From the NCBI GenBank assembly GCA_964638865.1, contig CAZXBG010000033.1, positions 1 through 31,439 on the forward strand: a DNA stretch of 31,439 nt, written 5' to 3'. Below the pieces are notes generated by a model. It saw only the letters and a program-made list of their open reading frames with translations, was not told the DNA's origin and searched no databases. The position numbers and the translations under genes are program-made. Every line of letters starts with the position of its first letter. The stretch's first letter is position 1. Shown piece by piece: positions 1-6,521 of the stretch. This DNA comes from UBA7236 sp964638865. GTDB taxonomy: Bacteria > Bacteroidota > Bacteroidia > Chitinophagales > BACL12.

Positions 1-121
1 TGGGTTCGGCTTTAGCCAAAATGTTAATTTTCAATGTTACCATTTGATTTCTTCTGTATCGAAATCGTTTGGGCTAAAGCCCCGTGTGGGGTACGTTTTA
101 TCCCGCCGGCTAAAGCCGGGG
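1..121. repeat. Intergenic cluster of GGCTAAAGCC palindromic repeats
   Basis: Three copies of the near-palindromic core GGCTAAAGCC or its complement lie close together: CGGCTTTAGCC at 7-17 (inverted), GGGCTAAAGCCCC at 71-83 and CCGGCTAAAGCCGGG at 106-120. The first and third copies form an 11-base inverted repeat (7-17 with 108-118), so the whole block could fold as one long hairpin or as separate ones. GC-rich islands of this kind in AT-rich intergenic DNA are common REP-like repeats in Bacteroidota; that assignment is from memory of the group. No ORF lies in the block. It may continue to the left of the window. Confidence 0.6.
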
Positions 122-458
122 GTTATTCATTTTTGAATTACGAGATTTTAAACGATTATTTTTACAGGAACGCATATAAAGACTAAAAAAAGATCGATAA
201 TCTGTTAATTATCGGAATTGAATATCCTCTCCATAAATGGACCATCTCTTATATTTTTAAAGGGATGTTGCTAATGCATGCATTTCTAAATATTGTCCTT
301 ATTTTCTCGTCTATCCCTTTTTAACATTTCCAATTGTAAATAATTTTTAAAACCATTAAATTTTTTCCAAATCGCAAAATAGTTGAGCTTCTCCCCTATA
401 TTTTTGCAGCTTTCAAAGAAAAGATTAACCAAGAAACAAACTACTAATAGGATTAAAA
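122..458. other. AT-rich intergenic region upstream of the outer-membrane protein gene
   Basis: No convincing gene is seen here. It contains a 7-bp stem-loop (CGATAAT at 195-201 with ATTATCG at 208-214) that is not followed by a T run, so it does not look like an intrinsic terminator. The right end carries the candidate promoter of the next operon. The rest is simple AT-rich sequence. Confidence 0.5.
399..406 (+). promoter_or_regulatory. Candidate -7 element (TATTTTTG) of the barrel/haloperoxidase operon
   Basis: TATTTTTG matches the Bacteroidota sigma-ABfr -7 consensus TAnnTTTG exactly and lies 52 nt before the ATG at 459. A TTG occurs at 383-385, but its 13-nt spacing is shorter than the usual roughly 19 nt, so the -33 element is unconvincing. 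The assignment rests on the -7 match and its position. Confidence 0.4.
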
Positions 459-1412
459 ATGAGAAAATTCAACTTTTTTTACCTTGTTACATGCTTCCTG
501 TCCATTACCTCAGAAGTGCAGGCACAAACACCTTCAGATGCCGTTCTGATGAATCCCGGGCAGTTTTGCGGAGGAATTTTTTACAACAACTCCACTGCAT
601 CTGAATACTGGCAGGGAGATAGCTTATTGGCAAATGGCAATGTTGGCACTTTAACAAGCCAATCAATAGCCGCAGGATTTACATTGGGAATTATTAAAAA
701 CTTAAACATCTACGCTACATTGCCCTGGGTTAAGAATAGTCCAAGCGCAGGTTATGTTGAAAGTGAATCAGGAATTCAGGATTTTTTGTTTGCAGCTAAA
801 TACCAATTTTTAGATAAAAAGGTTGGAGCAGGCCATATAAAAGCGCTGGTTTCAGCAACAGGAATTTTACCTGCATCACAATATATTCCGGAACATCCCT
901 ACGCAATTGGACTTGGATGCCCAGATGGGATAGGCCGATTAATTCTTGCATATAAAACAGATATGGGAGTATATATAAAAACACAAGGTGGATATCATAT
1001 TCGCGGAAATTCTGAGTTAGTTAGAGGATATTATTATACTGATAATTCTGCCTATCAATCTAATATAGTTGATATGCCTAACGCAGTCGATTATTCCGCA
1101 ACAGTTGGTTATATAACATCTGATAATTTGACTTTTAAAGCTGAAGCTGAATTTTTAATACTGAACAGTCTGGGTGGTTTTGATATTCGTGCCTGGGATC
1201 AAGGTTTCCCTTCCAATGAAATGGATGCAATGCGCATTGGTGCTAATTTCCAATACATTCCTGAATTTGCAAAAGGTTTGGGATTACATGTAAATACTGC
1301 CTACACCTTGGAAGGTAGAAATGTATGGAAAACTTTTAACATTGGAGGAGGAATTACGTATTTCTTTAATGTTTGGAATAAAAAGGAATCTACTGCAACA
1401 CCAACTGAATAA
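459..1412 (+). CDS. Putative outer-membrane beta-barrel protein
   Basis: A 317-residue exported protein. Residues 1-22 form a signal peptide (basic MRK, hydrophobic core, likely cleavage after VQA before QTPSD). The mature part alternates short amphipathic strands rich in Gly, Tyr, Phe and Asn, for example around 'GLHVNTAYTLEGRNVW', and closes with a strand 'GGGITYFF', as in transporter-like barrels of the outer membrane. A short polar tail follows that strand. I do not recognise a specific substrate or a named family with certainty; the pattern resembles the PF13557-type 'transporter' barrels. The next gene starts 38 nt downstream on the same strand and encodes a haloperoxidase-like lipoprotein, so the two probably form one operon ending at the terminator at 3023-3054. 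The start codon gives an intact signal peptide and fits the promoter at 399-406. Confidence 0.65.
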   Translation: MRKFNFFYLVTCFLSITSEVQAQTPSDAVLMNPGQFCGGIFYNNSTASEYWQGDSLLANGNVGTLTSQSIAAGFTLGIIKNLNIYATLPWVKNSPSAGYVESESGIQDFLFAAKYQFLDKKVGAGHIKALVSATGILPASQYIPEHPYAIGLGCPDGIGRLILAYKTDMGVYIKTQGGYHIRGNSELVRGYYYTDNSAYQSNIVDMPNAVDYSATVGYITSDNLTFKAEAEFLILNSLGGFDIRAWDQGFPSNEMDAMRIGANFQYIPEFAKGLGLHVNTAYTLEGRNVWKTFNIGGGITYFFNVWNKKESTATPTE

Positions 1413-1450
1413 TCAAATCTAAAATCAAGAACACGGATCAAAATAATAAT

Positions 1451-2998
1451 ATGAAAAACAACAATTTAATATTGACTGCGCTTTTTTCAGCTACCGTATT
1501 AGTTTTCACCTCTTGTGAAAATGACATCCCCGGTGGAATAGTTTATGAAGCATACACATTTTCCTCTAAAGACGAAGATGGTGGAAACTGGAAACCAATA
1601 CTACTAACATCAGGTGCTGACGTAATAATTGATGCGCCTGCTGATGTTACCTCAGCAGAATATTTAGCAGAATTAGCCGAAGTAAAAACCTTTAGCAGTT
1701 CACTTTCCGCCGACCAAAAGGAGATTGTTGCATATTGGGGTAATAATACGGCAGTTCGTTGGATGGAAATAGCAGAAGCATTAGTAGCTAAATATAATTT
1801 ACCTCCAGATCCTGGACCTGACGGAAATTATCCGCCGCCAACTGCTTCACCGCTCACGAGCGACTTTCCCTTTGCGCATCCTCCATTTGCAAGCAGAATG
1901 TATGCGCACTTAAGTGCTTCGTTATACGACGCAACAATTAGTACTTGGCATTATAAATTTACCTATAACAGACCTGCATTGTATGTTACAGACGGAAGTA
2001 TCACATTAGCCTATCCTAAAAATGACATTCCATCATACCCTTCCGAAGATGCTGCGATTGCGATGTCAGCTCAAAATATCTTATCTTTTTTATTCCCAAA
2101 TGATGTTGCATTTATTGCAGAAAAAGCAAAAGAATGTCGTGATTCAAGAAAATGGGCAGGTTTGGCAACCGAAAGTGACCTTGTTGCTGGAGATTCGATA
2201 GGAAATTATGTTTCTTTTATATATATCGAGCGTTCAAAGGTTGATAATGCTAAGTTTGCGCAAGTTGATAAAGCAACTTATACATTACTTGAAGATACTG
2301 CAACGATGTTGTGGGGAGATCAATGGCAACATTGGTTAAATATTGATTTCCCTCCTCGCCCGGTTGGCGTTACGCCACTTTTTGGTAATGTAACTCCTTG
2401 GTGGATTCCTAATGTAGAAGCACTTCGTCCTGGTCCTCCTCCGGCAATTGGTTCAGTTGCCTATTTAGAAGCAGAGGAAGAATTACTTGACCTTACTGAA
2501 AATGCAACTAAAGAACAAGAAGAGATGGCTTTTAACTGGGGTGATGGACCGGGAACATATACACCTTGCGGACATTGGAATTTATTAGCTGCAGAAAAAA
2601 TAGTGGAAGCAGGACTAAATCCTCTTCGTTCAGTAAGAATATTTGCTTATTTAAATACGGCGATGGGTGACGCGGGAATAAGTTGCTGGGACACGAAATA
2701 TTATTATTTTTATCCGAGACCTTCTCAAGCGAATCCGGAAATTAAATCAACTTTTATGACACCTAATTTTCCGGGTTATACATCAGGGCACTCTACCTTC
2801 AGTGGAGCAGCAGCGCAAGTGCTTAGTCATTTCTTCCCATCCGATGCAAACGAGTTTGAAAATTTTGCTGTTGAAGCAAGCAATTCCAGAATTTATGGAA
2901 GAATTCACTTCAGATTTGATTGTGAAGTTGGATTAACTGTTGGAAACGAAGTGGGTGATTTTGCAATATCAGCTGCAATGGTTGATGGAGGTGAATGA
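1451..2998 (+). CDS. Vanadium-dependent haloperoxidase-like lipoprotein (PAP2 superfamily)
   Basis: A 515-residue lipoprotein with signal peptide and lipobox 'FTSC' (Cys22), so probably anchored in the outer membrane or periplasm. The C-terminal third carries all three signatures of the vanadium haloperoxidase/PAP2 superfamily in order: K416-x6-R423-P424; the 'TSGH' box, S445-G446-H447 (acid-base His); and S479-R480-x5-H486-x3-D490 (H486 aligns with the vanadate- or phosphate-bound His). Length and the long helical N-terminal region fit the bacterial vanadium chloro/bromoperoxidase-like group better than short PAP2 phosphatases. Family members either oxidise halides with H2O2 or hydrolyse phosphomonoesters; sequence alone does not decide which applies. 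The first signature box has T where PSGH has P. It is the second gene of the operon with the barrel protein at 459-1412. Confidence 0.85.
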   Translation: MKNNNLILTALFSATVLVFTSCENDIPGGIVYEAYTFSSKDEDGGNWKPILLTSGADVIIDAPADVTSAEYLAELAEVKTFSSSLSADQKEIVAYWGNNTAVRWMEIAEALVAKYNLPPDPGPDGNYPPPTASPLTSDFPFAHPPFASRMYAHLSASLYDATISTWHYKFTYNRPALYVTDGSITLAYPKNDIPSYPSEDAAIAMSAQNILSFLFPNDVAFIAEKAKECRDSRKWAGLATESDLVAGDSIGNYVSFIYIERSKVDNAKFAQVDKATYTLLEDTATMLWGDQWQHWLNIDFPPRPVGVTPLFGNVTPWWIPNVEALRPGPPPAIGSVAYLEAEEELLDLTENATKEQEEMAFNWGDGPGTYTPCGHWNLLAAEKIVEAGLNPLRSVRIFAYLNTAMGDAGISCWDTKYYYFYPRPSQANPEIKSTFMTPNFPGYTSGHSTFSGAAAQVLSHFFPSDANEFENFAVEASNSRIYGRIHFRFDCEVGLTVGNEVGDFAISAAMVDGGE

Positions 2999-3022
2999 TC
3001 TTTGACCAATATCTTTAAAAAA

Positions 3023-3054
3023 ACATCGGTTTATATTAAACCGGTGTTTTTTTT
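3023..3054 (+). terminator. Rho-independent terminator of the barrel/haloperoxidase operon
   Basis: An 11-bp stem (3023-3033 with 3037-3047, one T-G wobble) with a TAT loop is followed immediately by a run of T to 3054. It lies 24 nt after the stop codon of the haloperoxidase-like gene, which is ideal placement. Confidence 0.9.
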
Positions 3055-3360
3055 GCTTAATATATTTTTCTCCAAAACAATATTCTCAAAGCTGCCCATG
3101 CAGTAAACAGCTAATAAAATCAACCTCAGGAAGCAGAAAAAAGCCGTTATAAAATTTTCCAATTTTAGTATAATAACTGTGTTAAGCAACACAAAAACGG
3201 GCAGTTTCACCTTTGTTTTTTTTGCGGTTTAACCAAAACAACTTATTCTTGCCGTATCAAACAGAAAATAGAAAATATTCATCTATTTTCAGGAAAGTAG
3301 AACCAATAATAATTGCGATAGACAATTAAATATGTTAAATCCAACTAACTTAAATTTGAT
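3055..3360. other. Intergenic region before the antiporter gene
   Basis: No coding sequence is supported. A small 6-bp hairpin (TGTGTT/AACACA, 3178-3193) is visible, without a T run. TAAATTTG at 3351-3358 matches the -7 consensus but lies only 2 nt before the antiporter ATG (see the findings on promoter spacing). I see no tRNA or riboswitch-like structure. Confidence 0.4.
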
Positions 3361-4638
3361 ATGACTCGACTCCCAAGCATAGATGTACTGCCGTTTTTAT
3401 TATTAGTTGCAGTTTTGTTATTATCAGCTAGATTACTCGGTGAATTATTCCGGAAGCTGAAATTACCTCAGGTAATGGGGGAGCTCATGGCCGGGATTTT
3501 ATTGGGTCCCTCCTGCCTAAAAAGTCTTGCCCCTGAATTTTACCACAACTTTTTCGAAGTTTCTGAAAATGCCGGAATTGCGTTTGATGGACTTGCAAGA
3601 ATTGGAATTTTGCTTCTATTGTTTGTTGCAGGAATGGAGATCAATCTGAAAACTATCAGGGAAAAGGCAAATGCAGCAGCCGCTATCAGCCTTTCCGGAA
3701 TAGCATTTCCTTTTGCAATCGGATTTTGTGGGACCTGGTATTTTTTCCATCATCTTTTTCCGGCAGGGATGGATGATAAATTAGCCTCCTCTTTATTTAT
3801 GGGGACTGCGCTTTCTATCACCGCTTTGTCTGTATTGGCTAAGATCCTGATTGATATAGATATGATCAAAAGTAAATTTGGCAACCTGATGATGACTGCG
3901 GCTATGATAGATGACTTTATCGGTTGGATGTTATTCTCGTTAGTGATCAGTGTTGCAAATCTGAGTCACGAAGGCGGCTTTGATGCATGGCAGGTAATGT
4001 TCATGGTAATAGGGTTTGCAACCTTTGTATTAACAATTGGAAAACGATTTCTCCATCTTGCTTTCATATTTTCGAATAAATACTTATCGCGAGGAGGAGG
4101 CACATTATCTGTCGGGATTGTGTTCTGTTTATTAGGTGCAATATTTACCGAATGGCTTGGATTACACGCTATTTTTGGGGCATTTATGGTGGGAATAGCA
4201 GTTGGAGATTCAGAACATTTTAGCCATAGAACCAAAGAAATGCTTCACGATATTGTTACTTATATATTCGCTCCGTTATTTTTTGTTTCCATTGGATTTC
4301 GTGTCAATTTTCTTGAAAATTTCGATTGGGGCATCATCGGTTTTATTCTTGCAATTTCAGTTTTAGGAAAGATATCGGGAGGATTTATTGGTGCGAGAAT
4401 CGGGAAATTTAGTAAAAACGAGGCAATGGCGATTGGTTTTGCTATGAATGCCCGCGGCTCGCAGGAGATCGTTTTAGGATTGATAGCGCTCAACGCAGGA
4501 ATAATAACTGATCAGGTTTTTGTTGGCTTGGTGGTGATGACCTTTGTTACAATCATGATGGCAGGCCCTATGATGAAATATTTTTTAGAGCGTGATAGAA
4601 AAGCCAAATTGCCTGCGCAAGAAACGATTCCCGAGTAA
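3361..4638 (+). CDS. Cation:proton antiporter, CPA2 family (Kef/NapA/GerN type)
   Basis: A 425-residue polytopic inner-membrane protein with about 12-13 hydrophobic segments. The N-terminal 'LLGELFRKLKLPQVMGELMAGILLGPS' region (here residues about 25-51) is the hallmark of the Na+/H+ exchanger domain of the CPA2 superfamily. The ion-binding acidic pair D184-D185 in 'AAMIDDFIGW' matches the DD signature of electrogenic CPA2 antiporters rather than the QD seen in KefB/KefC. There is no C-terminal RCK/TrkA-N nucleotide-binding domain; the protein ends about 15 residues after the last membrane segment. Its likely role is exchange of Na+ or K+ for H+ in pH and salt homeostasis; the ion cannot be read from sequence. 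It appears to be a single-gene unit, with a minus-strand gene converging on its 3' end. The ATG was kept because the first membrane segment begins at about residue 10. Confidence 0.88.
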   Translation: MTRLPSIDVLPFLLLVAVLLLSARLLGELFRKLKLPQVMGELMAGILLGPSCLKSLAPEFYHNFFEVSENAGIAFDGLARIGILLLLFVAGMEINLKTIREKANAAAAISLSGIAFPFAIGFCGTWYFFHHLFPAGMDDKLASSLFMGTALSITALSVLAKILIDIDMIKSKFGNLMMTAAMIDDFIGWMLFSLVISVANLSHEGGFDAWQVMFMVIGFATFVLTIGKRFLHLAFIFSNKYLSRGGGTLSVGIVFCLLGAIFTEWLGLHAIFGAFMVGIAVGDSEHFSHRTKEMLHDIVTYIFAPLFFVSIGFRVNFLENFDWGIIGFILAISVLGKISGGFIGARIGKFSKNEAMAIGFAMNARGSQEIVLGLIALNAGIITDQVFVGLVVMTFVTIMMAGPMMKYFLERDRKAKLPAQETIPE

Positions 4639-4699
4639 ACAAAAACCCATTAAGTGCTTTCAATTTACGACTTCGGTTTTCGGCAAAAAATATTTCTAT

Positions 4700-4731
4700 A
4701 AAAAAAGAGACCCGAACAAATTCGAATCTCC
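4700..4731 (-). terminator. Rho-independent terminator for the delta-60 repeat gene
   Basis: Read on the minus strand, GAGATTCG... pairs with ...TTCGGGTCTC across a short AATTTG-type loop, with one 2x2 internal mismatch, and is followed by seven T (plus-strand A run 4700-4706). It lies about 45 nt beyond the stop codon of the minus-strand gene ending at 4776. Confidence 0.7.
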
Positions 4732-4775
4732 TTCAAAAAATTAACATGCATTTGACTGTATATCAGCAATATATA

Positions 4776-6368
4776 TTATCTAACAATCTGTATCTTTTGT
4801 GTTTGACGAGTTTTGCCATTAGTTAATTCTACTAAATAAATACCATTTGATAAGCTTACAGGTAATTGTAATTCCAGATTATAATTACCGGCAATCCCAA
4901 AATATTGGATTTGCTGAAATACCACCTTTCCGCCTAAATTATAAATATTAATTATTGCATCTCCAGGCTCCTGCAATTCGAAATTGACATTGATTGTATT
5001 ACCACTTACCGGATTTGGATAAACCTGAAAATCAGAATAAACATCATTACTTTCTTGTCGCACAAATGCAGCGGAGTTTAAATATCTCACTGTTAGAAAT
5101 GCACCGTTATCGCCAATATATTGATATCCTCCTGCTATAATTTTACCATCTGCCTGTAAAACGATATCGTTACATGCCTTATACAATGTGCTTTGAAACG
5201 AAGTATCTATTCCTGACGCCCCAAATGTTGCATCTGCAATACCATTTGAAGAAACCTTCGCAAGAGCAATTGAATAGTTGAGAATACCATCTGTCCATAA
5301 CAAAGAATACCCCCCTATGATAATATCGTCATCTGTTTCCACTGCAATTGCCTGCGCAATAGCACTGCCTCCGTAAAAATCGAGAAATAACCACCCATCG
5401 GTCCCAAAAGAAAGGTCTAAGCTACCATTCGGCAGCACACATAATACGGCAAACCTGGAATTAACATAAAAATTAGAAAATCCCGCAAGTATTATTCTGC
5501 CATCGGAAAGAATAGCAGTAGCATAACTTTCGTCTGTAGTGCCTTTATCAGCCCTTACTATACCTCCAACCCCAAATGTATTATCCAAAGTGCCGTTGGT
5601 ATTCAAACGAATCGCGGCAAAATCATACTTCAAAAAAGCATACATGATCAAAGTATCTATAGAACCTCCTGCCACTATTTTACCATCCGGTTGAATTGCT
5701 AATTGATGGCATTCTGAATGTTTTCCGCTTAGTAAGAGGGTGAATTTTCCTGCAGTACCAAACGTATTATCAATAGCTCCGTTTGCTTTCAATCTCACAA
5801 CCAGCATATTGCCAAATCCGCCATTCGCACCCGAATATCCTGCAAGCAAAATTCTTCCGTCAGATTGAATAGCTACATCGTAACAAATCATTCCGATATA
5901 CGGAATATTAATTTCTACTGATCCTCCTACTCCAAATGTATTATCCAGAGTTCCGTTTTTGTTTAATCGGTAAACAATGTAATTGTTTACATTAGTTGGT
6001 CCAACACCACTTCCGGCGACAATAATTTTACCATTTGATAACAAGGCCATATCACAAAAGAAACCACCCTCAATTGTGGTTATGCCTCCCACACCAAATG
6101 TATTGTCAAAACTGCCATTGGATTTCATGCGTACGATTGCAATATTAGAATTACCTATCATATCAAAACTATTACCACCGGTCAAAATTCTCCCATTTGG
6201 CTGCACCAGCACTGCCCGGGCAATATCGTCACGAGCAACATTAATATCCGTGAGTTTGTATCCAATTCCTCCAAAACTATTGTCAAGAGAAGGCTGTGCT
6301 TTGACTGGGAATGTTGCGAATAGCAATAGGTAAATCACAATTGCTATACTTAAAGTAAACTTTTTCAT
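4776..6368 (-). CDS. Secreted delta-60 repeat (DUF5122) beta-propeller with T9SS sorting domain
   Basis: A 530-residue exported protein. A signal peptide (MKKFTLSIAIVIYLLLFATF, cleavage near VKA-QP) is followed by seven repeats of about 50-65 residues. Each is marked by a motif of the type 'GTLDNTFGVGG', paired with 'QPDGKIVAGG'-type strands, which is the delta-60 (TIGR02608/DUF5122) signature of propeller-like surface proteins. The last 85 residues or so, starting 'FQVYPNPVSG' and ending 'TRQTQKIQIVR', form a type A T9SS C-terminal sorting domain, so the product should cross the outer membrane and be released or attached to the cell surface. Function is unknown; such repeats are usually thought to mediate binding. 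It is a single gene with its own terminator at 4700-4731, divergent from PPDK. No convincing promoter was identified in the 153-nt divergent spacer on this strand. Confidence 0.9.
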   Translation of the reverse strand: MKKFTLSIAIVIYLLLFATFPVKAQPSLDNSFGGIGYKLTDINVARDDIARAVLVQPNGRILTGGNSFDMIGNSNIAIVRMKSNGSFDNTFGVGGITTIEGGFFCDMALLSNGKIIVAGSGVGPTNVNNYIVYRLNKNGTLDNTFGVGGSVEINIPYIGMICYDVAIQSDGRILLAGYSGANGGFGNMLVVRLKANGAIDNTFGTAGKFTLLLSGKHSECHQLAIQPDGKIVAGGSIDTLIMYAFLKYDFAAIRLNTNGTLDNTFGVGGIVRADKGTTDESYATAILSDGRIILAGFSNFYVNSRFAVLCVLPNGSLDLSFGTDGWLFLDFYGGSAIAQAIAVETDDDIIIGGYSLLWTDGILNYSIALAKVSSNGIADATFGASGIDTSFQSTLYKACNDIVLQADGKIIAGGYQYIGDNGAFLTVRYLNSAAFVRQESNDVYSDFQVYPNPVSGNTINVNFELQEPGDAIINIYNLGGKVVFQQIQYFGIAGNYNLELQLPVSLSNGIYLVELTNGKTRQTQKIQIVR

Positions 6369-6493
6369 ATTCTATATTTTTCCACAAGTTCTTTCGATTT
6401 TGACTCATAGTTGATGATTTCAGATTCATTAAATAATGATTTTAATTCCCCATCCAGAAGATTACTATCATTTCCGGGCAGATAGGTCCGCTT

Positions 6494-6501
6494 TATCTTC
6501 G
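6494..6501 (+). promoter_or_regulatory. Candidate -7 element (TATCTTCG) of the PPDK gene
   Basis: TATCTTCG differs at one base from TAnnTTTG and is the same variant (TAnnTTCG) seen upstream of parE and phoH in this window. It ends 20 nt before the PPDK ATG. A T-rich triplet at 6471-6473 sits where the -33 TTG would be expected, but it is not a clean match. Confidence 0.35.
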
Positions 6502-6521
6502 AGACCATAAAATAATTTATT

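Noticed and set aside
383..604. A 73-residue ORF overlapping the start of the barrel protein gene
   Set aside because: It starts before the candidate promoter's likely start site, has no domain, and is out of frame with the signal-peptide gene.
3351..3358. TAAATTTG as a firm antiporter promoter
   Set aside because: It matches the -7 consensus, but it has no -33 element and sits 2 nt from the ATG, so it is kept only as part of the leaderless-transcript observation.
4661..4686. Possible terminator for the antiporter gene (CTTCGGTTTTCGGC)
   Set aside because: The TTCGG copies are direct, not inverted, so no stable hairpin forms.
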